The translations under genes were made by a program, and so were the position numbers. A stretch of 64,000 bases of DNA from Erwinia sp050410775. Its GTDB lineage: Bacteria; Pseudomonadota; Gammaproteobacteria; Enterobacterales; Enterobacteriaceae. The stretch lies in assembly GCF_050410775.1 (NCBI RefSeq), contig NZ_CP191229.1. One strand, written 5' to 3'. Under the pieces are notes generated by a model. The model was not told the DNA's origin, did no database searches, and saw only the letters and a list, made by a program, of their open reading frames with translations. Shown piece by piece: positions 36,444 to 45,000 of this stretch; position 1 is the stretch's first letter; every line of letters starts with the position of its first letter.

Positions 36444-36626
36444 ATGGATCATCGTTTACTTGAAATCGTTGCTTGTCCTGTTTGCCACGGCAAGCTCTAT
36501 TACATCAAAGATCAGCAGGAACTTATCTGCAAACCCGATGGTCTGGCATGGCCTGTCCGTGACGGCATCCCCGTCTTGCTGGAGACAGAATCCCGCGCCC
36601 TGACGCTTGAAGAGAGCCACCCATGA
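36444..36626 (+). CDS. ycaR: Trm112-family small zinc-ribbon-like protein YcaR
   Basis: This 60-residue protein (MDHRLLEIVACPVCHGKLYY) belongs to the Trm112/UPF0434 family, whose eukaryotic members activate methyltransferases. C11, C14 and C29 are visible but not a fourth Cys, so a full zinc ribbon is uncertain. The length is exactly that of E. coli YcaR. It overlaps kdsB by 4 nt (ATGA) and has GGGAG upstream of the start, so it is translated in tandem with kdsB. The molecular role in bacteria is not established. Confidence 0.93.
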   Translation: MDHRLLEIVACPVCHGKLYYIKDQQELICKPDGLAWPVRDGIPVLLETESRALTLEESHP

Positions 36627-37369
36627 GTTTTGTTGTCATCATCCCGGCACGCTTTGCTTCCACGCGTCTGCCAGGTAAACCGCTGGTTGATATCCACGGT
36701 AAACCGATGGTCGTCCATGTGATGGAAAGGGCGCTGGAGTCGGGTGCCGACCGCGTAATTGTGGCGACCGACAATGAAGCCGTGGCGGAAGCGGTCAGGT
36801 CTGCAGGCGGCGAAGTCTGTATGACGAGGGCCGATCATCAGTCCGGGACTGAACGGCTGGCCGAAGTCATTGAGCGCTATCAGTTTTCAGATGAGACAAT
36901 TATCGTCAACGTGCAGGGCGACGAGCCGATGATCCCGCCGGTCATCGTGCGACAGGTGGCTGATAATCTGGCGAAAAGCGAGGCGGGGATGGCCACGCTG
37001 GCTGTCCCGATCGAGTCAGCGGAAGAAGCCTTCAATCCCAACGCTGTTAAGGTGGTCAGAGATGCCAGAGGCTATGCGCTCTATTTCTCACGCGCTGCAA
37101 TCCCGTGGGATCGTGAACGCTTTGCGACCTCCCGCGAAACCATCGGCGAGACTTTTTTACGCCATATTGGCATCTACGGTTACCGGGCTGGTTTTATCCG
37201 CCGCTACGTGAGCTGGGAGGCGAGTCCGCTGGAGCAGATTGAACTGCTGGAGCAGCTGCGGGTGCTCTGGTATGGCGAAAAAATCCACGTTGACGTTGCC
37301 CAGGCTATCCCGAGCGTGGGCGTTGATACGCAGGAAGATCTCGTGCGCGTTCGTGCAGCTATGAAGTAA
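36623..37369 (+). CDS. kdsB: 3-deoxy-manno-octulosonate cytidylyltransferase
   Basis: KdsB makes CMP-Kdo from CTP and Kdo, the activated sugar for the LPS inner core. The 248-residue product opens with the nucleotidyltransferase signature PARFASTRLPGKPLVDI (8-24) and contains NVQGDEPMIPP, the Mg-binding Asp region. It starts within the ycaR stop codon. It continues the LPS theme of msbA and lpxK. A palindromic hairpin follows the stop. Confidence 0.98.
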   Translation: MSFVVIIPARFASTRLPGKPLVDIHGKPMVVHVMERALESGADRVIVATDNEAVAEAVRSAGGEVCMTRADHQSGTERLAEVIERYQFSDETIIVNVQGDEPMIPPVIVRQVADNLAKSEAGMATLAVPIESAEEAFNPNAVKVVRDARGYALYFSRAAIPWDRERFATSRETIGETFLRHIGIYGYRAGFIRRYVSWEASPLEQIELLEQLRVLWYGEKIHVDVAQAIPSVGVDTQEDLVRVRAAMK

Positions 37370-37375
37370 TCTCTC

Positions 37376-37402
37376 GGGGCGAATTCGCCCCTGTTTCGCT
37401 TT
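37376..37402 (+). terminator. kdsB terminator
   Basis: GGGGCGAATTCGCCCC (37376-37391) is a perfect palindrome (7-bp usable stem), followed by TGTTTCGCTTTTCTT. The T-tract is interrupted. Confidence 0.5.
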
Positions 37403-37481
37403 TCTTAGCCAACTTTGATCTGACTCGCGGTAAAACTTGCTTCCCGGTCCATGATAATCAGAGTCGGTAAAGGAGGAGGAG

Positions 37482-38375
37482 ATGGAACAACTTCAGTCAG
37501 AACTCTCCCTGGTACTTGGCGAACCGCTGAGCCGTCTTGAATGCATCAGCGAGCAGCCTTACGCCAGTCTTTATTCCCTTTATGACGGGAAAGGCCATGC
37601 TATGCCTGTGGTGGCGAAGTATTTTAACGTCAGAGGCATGGCGGCTCAGGAAGCCTTCAAAATCTCTATGCTGGCGCGCGACAGCGCCGTCCGTCTGCCC
37701 GCCGTCTATGGCCTGGTGATTAGCCAGCAGCCGCCGCAGCATGAAGTGTTGCTGATTGAACGGATGGGCGGCATTCCGGTTGAAGCGCCGCCAGGAACGC
37801 CAGCACACTGGCTGAAGCTACAGGATCAGATAGTCGATGCGCTGCTGGGCTGGCACCGGCTGGAAAGCCACGGGCTGGTCGGTACCGTAGACAGCACGCA
37901 GGAAAACCACTGGCCGGCGTGGTATGCGCAAAAAGTGGAGGTGCTCTGGGCTACGCTGGGGTTTTTACGCCCGCGGGTCCTGTCGATGGAGGACAATCGC
38001 GTGCTTTACCGCAGCAGGGAAAATCTGGGCAATCTGCTGGCGGATTTCAACGATCCCTGCGTCCTTATACACGGTAATCTATCGCTAAGAAGCATGCATA
38101 AAGCGGCCCGCAGCGACGATCTGCTGGGGATGATCGACCCGGGCATTATCCTCTGGGCACCGCGCGAATATGAGCTTTTTCGCCTTTCTGAACCCGGACT
38201 GGATGAATCGCTGCTTTATCACTATCTCAGCCGGGCGCCGGTCGCGGAGGGCTTCGTCGCGCGGCGCTGGCTTTACCTGATGTGGGATCAAATCGACCGG
38301 CTGATTAACGGCGGCCAGTTCGATCACGCCCGTTTCCGGGCGGCAGCGCAGGCATTACTTCCCTGGCTCTGTTGA
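37482..38375 (+). CDS. ycbJ: Uncharacterised kinase-fold protein YcbJ
   Basis: The 297-residue product has the same length and place as E. coli YcbJ, which has no assigned function. The sequence looks like the aminoglycoside/fructosamine kinase fold: VVAKYF with candidate ATP-site K46, LLIERM (hinge-like, about 91-96), HGNLSLRSM (197-205) at the catalytic-loop position and MIDPGIILWAPREYELFRL (218-236, part) at the metal-binding segment. The usual catalytic Asp of HGD is Asn199 and the +5 Asn is Ser204, so it may be a pseudokinase. GGAGGAGG precedes ATG 37482. Its 3' end overlaps elyC by 21 bp. Confidence 0.85.
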   Translation: MEQLQSELSLVLGEPLSRLECISEQPYASLYSLYDGKGHAMPVVAKYFNVRGMAAQEAFKISMLARDSAVRLPAVYGLVISQQPPQHEVLLIERMGGIPVEAPPGTPAHWLKLQDQIVDALLGWHRLESHGLVGTVDSTQENHWPAWYAQKVEVLWATLGFLRPRVLSMEDNRVLYRSRENLGNLLADFNDPCVLIHGNLSLRSMHKAARSDDLLGMIDPGIILWAPREYELFRLSEPGLDESLLYHYLSRAPVAEGFVARRWLYLMWDQIDRLINGGQFDHARFRAAAQALLPWLC

Positions 38376-39146
38376 CGGCAGCGGTTTGCCGGCGGGCTTG
38401 ATCCGCTGCCAGAGTCGTCCCAGTGATTCATAAATGGCACGCTCGCTGTGGCCCAGCCAGAATGCAGCGGGCAGCGCCTTCTCCAGAAAACCCAGCGGAG
38501 AAGTAATGGCCAGCTGGTTAGCCGGGGCAGGGAGAGGATGGAGTCCCTGACGCTGAAAGAAGATCATGGCTCGTGGGAGATGAGAGGCAGATGTCACCAG
38601 CAAAAAAGGCTGGTCGCCAGTCACTTTTGCCACTTCATGCGCTTCCTGTTCAGTATCTTTTGGTTTGGTGAGCGTAATAATCGCTGCGGCCGGCACGCCC
38701 AGCGACTGGGCGACGCGTGAGGTCACTTCGGCTGAACTGAGCGGATTGTCTGCCACCGCACCTCCGGTAAAAATCATTTTCGCGCCCGGGTTCTGCCGCC
38801 ATAAGCGCACGCCCTCTGTCAGCCGGGGCAGGCTGTTATTAATCATATTTGAGCTGGGCGCCCACTCATCGTTCCAGGTATAACCGCCACCAAGTACCAC
38901 GATATAATCGACTTTTTGCTGATTTTGCCATATAGGGAAGCGGTTTTCCGTTGGCGCCAGCAGACGATCGGCTACGGGCTGCAGGCTCAGTAACAGCAAC
39001 AAAAGCCAGGCGCAGGAAATCGCTATTTTACCCGTTTTCTGCCAGCGGCTGAACCAGAGCAGCAAAAGCCCCACTGCCATAATAATCAGCAGGAGAGGCA
39101 GGGGCATCAGCAACCCACCAAGCGTTTTTTTGAGGGTGAAAAGCAT
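38355..39146 (-). CDS. elyC: Envelope biogenesis factor ElyC
   Basis: ElyC (YcbC) is an inner-membrane DUF218 protein that in E. coli is needed for peptidoglycan assembly at low temperature and for correct use of the undecaprenyl carrier. The 263-residue product has two N-terminal membrane helices (about 8-34 and 40-58) followed by the DUF218 domain with YIVVLGGGYTWN and LLVTSASHLPRAMIFFQRQG. AAGGAAG lies upstream of ATG 39146. It converges on ycbJ with a 21-bp overlap of coding ends and diverges from cmoM. Confidence 0.95.
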   Translation of the reverse strand: MLFTLKKTLGGLLMPLPLLLIIMAVGLLLLWFSRWQKTGKIAISCAWLLLLLLSLQPVADRLLAPTENRFPIWQNQQKVDYIVVLGGGYTWNDEWAPSSNMINNSLPRLTEGVRLWRQNPGAKMIFTGGAVADNPLSSAEVTSRVAQSLGVPAAAIITLTKPKDTEQEAHEVAKVTGDQPFLLVTSASHLPRAMIFFQRQGLHPLPAPANQLAITSPLGFLEKALPAAFWLGHSERAIYESLGRLWQRIKPAGKPLPSTEPGK

Positions 39147-39273
39147 GGAAAAGGCTTCCTTTTGTCTGAAAAAACGCCACCCAAAAGCAAGGCGGTGACG
39201 GAAAGGTTCATTCTCCCCCAGTGTATGTCAAAATAGCGCCCGGAATCACCCACCGACCAGCCGGAGCCGCATG

Positions 39274-40062
39274 ATGCAGGATCGCAACTTTGATGATATC
39301 GCCGAGAAGTTTGCAAAGAATATTTACGGTACCACCAAAGGCCGTATCCGGCAGGCTATCGTCTGGCAGGAGCTGGATGAGATTCTGGCAACCCTGCCGG
39401 AAGGCCCGCTACAGGTACTGGATGCGGGCGGGGGCGAAGGGCAGACCAGCTGCGGCCTTGCGGCTAAAGGGCATCAGGTGCTGCTGTGCGATCTCTCTGA
39501 GGAGATGCTCCAGCGCGCGCGCCTGCACGCCGCCGAAAAAGGCGTGAGCGAAAACATGCAATTCAGACAAATTAGCGCGCAATCGGCCGCGCAACATTTG
39601 GATAAGCCTGCCGATCTGGTATTGTTTCACGCGGTGCTTGAGTGGGTCGCCGACCCCGAAGCCGCGCTGGCGGCCCTGTATGACGCGCTGGCCCCAGGCG
39701 GCGTGCTCTCCCTGATGTTTTATAACGTCAACGGCCTGATGATGCAGACGCTGGTATTAGGCAATTTTGGCTATATGCAGGCAGACTTGCGCAAGCGGAA
39801 ACGGAAAACGCTTTCGCCAGATTTCCCCCGCGAGCCGGATCAGGTTTACCACTGGCTGGAGAAGACAGGTTTTACGATTGAACGCAAGGCAGGCGTCCGC
39901 GTATTCCACGATTATATGCGCGACAAGCAAAAGCAGACTGAACGTTTTGAGGAAGTTCTGGCGCTGGAGAAACGTTTCTGTCGCCAGGAGCCATTTTTAA
40001 GTTTGGGCCGATATATCCACGTTACCGCGCGGAAGCCCATAACCAGGACGAACCATGAGTGA
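39274..40062 (+). CDS. cmoM: tRNA 5-carboxymethoxyuridine methyltransferase
   Basis: CmoM (SmtA) methylates cmo5U34 in certain tRNAs to mcmo5U using SAM. The 262-residue product starts MQDRNFDDIAEKFAKNIYGT and has the class I SAM-binding motif VLDAGGGEGQTS (about 47-58) and LFHAVLEWVADP. I chose the second of two adjacent ATGs (39274) since it sits 7 nt from GGAG. It overlaps mukF by 8 nt and so forms a four-gene unit with mukFEB, as in E. coli. Confidence 0.96.
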   Translation: MQDRNFDDIAEKFAKNIYGTTKGRIRQAIVWQELDEILATLPEGPLQVLDAGGGEGQTSCGLAAKGHQVLLCDLSEEMLQRARLHAAEKGVSENMQFRQISAQSAAQHLDKPADLVLFHAVLEWVADPEAALAALYDALAPGGVLSLMFYNVNGLMMQTLVLGNFGYMQADLRKRKRKTLSPDFPREPDQVYHWLEKTGFTIERKAGVRVFHDYMRDKQKQTERFEEVLALEKRFCRQEPFLSLGRYIHVTARKPITRTNHE

Positions 40063-41377
40063 ATTTTCCCAGACCGTACCGGAACTGGTGGCTTGGGCAC
40101 GGAAAAATGACTTTTCCGTCTCGCTGCCCACCGAACGTCTGGCGTTCTTGCTGGCCATAGCCACCCTAAACGGGGAGCGCATGGATGGCGAAATGAGCGA
40201 AGGCGAACTGATCGACGCCTTCCGCCATGTCAGTGAAGGGTTTGAGCAAACCAGCGAAACCGTTCTGATCCGGGCCAACAACGCCATCAACGACATGGTG
40301 CGCCAGCGCCTGATCAACCGCTTCACCAGTGAGTTTTCTGAAGGCAACGCCATCTATCGCCTGACGCCGCTGGCTATCGGCATCACCGATTACTATATCC
40401 GCCAGCGGGAATTCTCAACGTTGCGGCTTTCGATGCAACTTTCCATCGTGGCCGGTGAGCTGAAGCGCGCTGCGGATGCCGCCGTAGAAAACGGTGACGA
40501 ATTCCACTGGCACCGCAACGTCTTTGCGCCGCTCAAATACTCCGTGGCGGAAATCTTTGACAGCATTGATATTACGCAGCGCATCATGGATGAGCAGCAG
40601 CAGGCGGTAAAAGATGATATCGCGCAGTTGTTGAACAAAGACTGGCGCGCGGCTATCTCAAGCTGTGAGCTGCTGCTTAACGAAACCTCGGGTACGCTGC
40701 GCGAGCTACAGGATACGCTGGAGGCGGCTGGCGACAAGCTTCAGGCAAACCTGCTGCGCATCCAGGACGCCACCATGACCAGCCCCGATCTGGGCTTTGT
40801 CGATAAGCTGGTTTTCGACCTGCAAAACAAGCTGGACCGCATTATCAGCTGGGGGCAGCAGGCCATCGATCTCTGGATCGGTTACGATCGCCACGTGCAT
40901 AAATTTATCCGTACCGCCATCGATATGGATAAAAACCGGGTGTTTGCCCAGCGTCTCCGTCAGTCTGTGCAGAGCTATTTTGATCATCCGTGGACGCTTA
41001 CCCATGCAAATGCAGAGCGACTTTATGACGTGCGCGATGAAGAGCTGACGTTGCGTAACGAAGAGGTGACGGGCGAACTGCCGTCCGAGCTGGAGTATGA
41101 AGAGTTTAACGAAATTCGCGAGCAGCTTGCCGCGATGATTGAAGAGGCGCTGGCGATCTATAAGGCGCAGCAAAAGCCGCTCAATCTGGGCGCCGTGATG
41201 CGTGACTATCTGGCGCAGTATCCGCGGGCGCGTCATTTTGACGTGGCGCGCATCGTTGTCGATCAGGCCGTGCGGTTGGGCGTGGCCGAAGCAGATTTCT
41301 CCGGCCTGCCCGCAGAGTGGCAGGTCATTAATGATTACGGAGCCAAGGTACAGGCGCATGTCATCGATAAATATTGA
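40055..41377 (+). CDS. mukF: Chromosome partition kleisin MukF
   Basis: MukF is the kleisin of the MukBEF condensin, bridging MukB heads and binding MukE. The 440-residue product (MSEFSQTVPELVAWARKNDF) has an N-terminal winged-helix dimerisation domain, a middle helical region with leucine-rich pairing (about 140-330) and a C-terminal winged helix that binds the MukB head. It begins 8 nt inside cmoM and its end overlaps mukE by 20 nt, so the whole unit is translationally coupled. Confidence 0.98.
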   Translation: MSEFSQTVPELVAWARKNDFSVSLPTERLAFLLAIATLNGERMDGEMSEGELIDAFRHVSEGFEQTSETVLIRANNAINDMVRQRLINRFTSEFSEGNAIYRLTPLAIGITDYYIRQREFSTLRLSMQLSIVAGELKRAADAAVENGDEFHWHRNVFAPLKYSVAEIFDSIDITQRIMDEQQQAVKDDIAQLLNKDWRAAISSCELLLNETSGTLRELQDTLEAAGDKLQANLLRIQDATMTSPDLGFVDKLVFDLQNKLDRIISWGQQAIDLWIGYDRHVHKFIRTAIDMDKNRVFAQRLRQSVQSYFDHPWTLTHANAERLYDVRDEELTLRNEEVTGELPSELEYEEFNEIREQLAAMIEEALAIYKAQQKPLNLGAVMRDYLAQYPRARHFDVARIVVDQAVRLGVAEADFSGLPAEWQVINDYGAKVQAHVIDKY

Positions 41378-42086
41378 ACAAGTGATGCCGGTCAAGCTGG
41401 CGCAGGCGCTGGCTAATCCGCTTTTTCCGGCGCTGGACAGCCAGCTGCGCGCCGGCCGCCATGTGGGCATTGAAGAGCTGGATAATCACGCTTTTCTGAT
41501 GGATTACCAGGAGTTCCTGGAAGAATTTTATGCGCGTTACAATGTGGAATTAATTCGCGCGCCGGAGGGGTTTTTCTATCTGCGACCGCGATCCACGACC
41601 CTGATCCCGCGATCGGTGCTCTCCGAGCTGGATATGATGGTTGGGAAAATTCTCTGCTATCTCTATCTCAGTCCGGAAAGACTGGCGAACGAAGGCATTT
41701 TCACCCAGCAGGAGCTTTACGATGAGCTGCTCTCACTGGCTGACGAGAATAAACTGCTGAAGCTGGTAAACCAGCGTTCAACCGGTTCCGACCTTGACCA
41801 CCAGAAGCTTCAGGAAAAAATTCGCGCATCGCTAAACCGTCTGCGCCGTCTTGGCATGGTGTGGTTTATGGGCAATGACAACAGCAAGTTCCGCATCATC
41901 GAATCGGTGTTCCGTTTCGGCGCCGACGTGCGTAGCGGGGACGATCCGCTTGAGGCGCAGCTAAGAATGATCAGGGATGGCGAGGCGATGTCTCTGGAAA
42001 ATGGCCTGGCGCTGAATGATGAAAGCGATGAAGAGGGCGAGGCGCAAAGCGGCTTGTCCGGTAACGCGGAGGATGAACAGGCATGA
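41358..42086 (+). CDS. mukE: Chromosome partition protein MukE
   Basis: MukE is the KITE subunit of MukBEF and binds MukF as a dimer. The 242-residue product starts at ATG 41358 (MSSINIEQVMPVKLAQALAN); the long upstream open frame lies in mukF and is rejected. Two winged-helix domains cover most of the protein (FYLRPRSTTLIPRSVLSEL; LNRLRRLGMVWFMG), followed by an acidic tail (about 210-242, rich in Glu/Asp) a little longer than in E. coli (about 234). It overlaps mukF by 20 nt and mukB by 4 nt. Confidence 0.97.
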   Translation: MSSINIEQVMPVKLAQALANPLFPALDSQLRAGRHVGIEELDNHAFLMDYQEFLEEFYARYNVELIRAPEGFFYLRPRSTTLIPRSVLSELDMMVGKILCYLYLSPERLANEGIFTQQELYDELLSLADENKLLKLVNQRSTGSDLDHQKLQEKIRASLNRLRRLGMVWFMGNDNSKFRIIESVFRFGADVRSGDDPLEAQLRMIRDGEAMSLENGLALNDESDEEGEAQSGLSGNAEDEQA

Positions 42087-45000
42087 TTGAACGCGGAAAA
42101 TTTCGCTCGCTGACGCTGATTAACTGGAACGGTTTTTTTGCCCGGACCTTCGATCTGGATGAGCTGGTGACCACGCTCTCCGGAGGAAACGGCGCGGGTA
42201 AATCCACCACCATGGCGGCATTTATTACGGCGCTGATCCCCGATCTGACGCTGCTGCACTTCCGTAATACCACGGAAGCGGGGGCAACATCCGGCTCGCG
42301 GGATAAGGGTCTGCACGGCAAACTGCGTCCGGGCGTCTGCTATGCGGCGCTGGACGTGGTCAACTCGCTGCATCAGCGCGTGATCGTCGGCGTACGCCTT
42401 CAGCAGGTTGCCGGCCGCGATCGCAAAGTGGACATCAAGCCATTCAGCATTCACGGCCTGCCAGCCAGCATCAACCCGACGGAGATTCTGACCGAAACCG
42501 TGAATGCGCGACAGGCGCGCGTGCTGCCGCTCAGCGAACTGAAAGAGAAGTTTGAGGCGATGGAAAGCGCCCAGTTCAGACAGTTTAATTCCATCACCGA
42601 TTACCACTCGCTGATGTTCGATCTGGGCATCGTGGCGCGCCGGCTACGTTCAGCTTCCGATCGCAGCAAATACTATCGCCTGATTGAGGCTTCGCTCTAC
42701 GGCGGGATCTCCAGCGCCATCACCCGCTCGCTGCGCGACTATCTGCTGCCGGAGAACAGCGGCGTGCGTAAAGCCTTCCAGGATATGGAAGCGGCGCTGC
42801 GCGAAAACCGGATGACGCTGGAGGCGATCCGCGTTACCCAGTCCGATCGCGATCTCTTTAAGCATCTGATCTCTGAAGCCACCAGCTACGTGGCCGCGGA
42901 CTATATGCGTCATGCCAACGAGCGGCGCATTCATCTGGATGGCGCCATGCTTTATCGCAGCGATCTGTTTGCAAGCCGTAAGCAGCTGGCGGTAGAGCAG
43001 TATCGCCACGTCGAGATGGCGCGGGAGCTGGCTGAGCACAGCGGCGCGGAAAGCGATCTTGAAACCGACTACCAGAGCGCCAGCGATCACCTGAACCTGG
43101 TTCAGACCGCTATGCGTCAGCAGGAGAAGATCGAACGTTACGAAGGTGACATCGAAGAACTTACCTACCGGCTGGAAGAGCAGAGCGAAGTCGTGGCGGA
43201 AGCGCGTGAGATCCACGAAGAAAATGAAGCCCGTGCAGAAGCGGCCGAGCTGGAAGTTGATGAGCTGAAAAGCCAGCTGGCGGACTACCAGCAGGCGCTG
43301 GACGTGCAGCAGACGCGTGCTATCCAGTATCAGCAGGCTCTTCAGGCGCTGCAACGTGCCCAGGCGCTCTGCCAGATCCCCGATCTGAACAGTGACAATG
43401 CCGAAACCTGGCAGGAAACTTTCCAGGCGAAAGAGCAGGAGGCGACCGGGCGCCTGCTGATGCTCGAACAGAAAATGAGCGTGGCCGACGCGGCGCACGG
43501 CCAGTTTGAACAGGCGTTTGAGTTGGTAACCCGCATTGCCGGCCCCGTCAGCCGCAGCGAAGCTTATCAGACCGGACGTGAATTGCTGCGCGATGCGGGC
43601 AATCAGCGCTATCACGCCGAACAGCTTCAGTCGCTGCGTTCGCGTGTTGCCGAAATGGAGCAGCGTCTCAGGGAGCAGCAGGATGCCGAACGCCTGCTGA
43701 GTGAGTTCTGCAAACGGCAGGGGCAGCAGTACGATCCCGATGAGCTGGAAGCGCTACAGATTGAACTGGAAGCGCGGATTGAGCAGCTTTCCGAAAGCGT
43801 CGCTGACGCCGGTGAGCGTCGTATGGTGCTGCGTCAGGAGCTGGAGCAGATCCGCGATCGCATTGCGCTTCTTACCCGTCAGGCACCTCACTGGCTGGCG
43901 GCGCAGGAAATTCTCAGTCAGCTGAGCGAACAGACCGGTCAGGCGCTGGAAAGCAGTCAGCAGGTAACGGAGTATATGCAGCTGCTGCTGGAGCGCGAGC
44001 GCGAAACGAGCGTCGAACGTGATGAAGTCGCCGCCCGCAAGCGCAGCGTGGAAAGGCAAATTGAGCGTCTGAGCCAGCCGGGCGGCGCGGGTGACGCCCG
44101 CCTGAACACCCTGGCGGAGCGTTTCGGCGGCTTACTGCTCTCTGAAATTTACGACGATGTCAGCCTGGACGATGCGCCTTACTTCTCCGCGCTCTATGGC
44201 CCATCGCGTCATGCTATCGTTGTGCCCGATCTGTCGCTGGTACGCGAGCACCTCGACGGGCTCGAAGAGTGCCCTGAGGATCTCTACCTGATCGAGGGAG
44301 ATCCGCAATCTTTCGATGACAGTGTGTTTAACGTTGAAGAGCTGCAAAAAGCGGTGGTTGTGAAATCGGGCGATCGTCAGTGGCGCTATTCCCGGTTCCC
44401 GAAAGTCCCTCTGTTTGGCCGTGCGGCGCGCGAAAATCAGCTGGAAAAGCTTCATGCCGAGCGGGAAACGCTGGCGGAGCGCTACGCAACCCTGTCGTTT
44501 GATGTCCAGAAAACGCAGCGCCTGCATCAATCCTTCAGCCGCTTTATCGGTACGCACCTGGGTGTGGCCTTTGAGCCGGATCCGGAAGCGGAAATTCGCC
44601 AGCTTAATGGCCGCCGCGGTGAACTGGAACGGGCACTCAGCGCGCATGACGGTGAAAACCAGCAGCAGCGTCAGCAGTTTGAGCAGGCGAAAGAGGGCAT
44701 CTCTCAGCTCAACAGACTGATGCCGCGCGTCAGACTGCTGCAGGATGAAACCTTGCAGGATCGCTATGACGAACTGCTGGAAAAATTAGATGAGGCGCAG
44801 GAAGCCGCCCGCTTCCTGCAACAGCACGGACAGCAGCTGACCAAACTTGAGCCAATTGTCGCCGTGCTGCAAAGCGATCCTGAGCAGCACGAGCAGCTGA
44901 AGCTGGATTATGAACAGGCCCGTCAGACGCAGCGTGATGCACGCCAGCAGGCCTTTGCCATTACTGAGGTCGTCCAGCGCCGCGCCCATTTCGGCTATGG

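Noticed and set aside
42650..43615. 321-codon ORF on the minus strand inside mukB
   Set aside because: It is an antisense shadow of a codon-biased real gene; it has no recognisable domain and no ribosome binding site, and mukB is intact.
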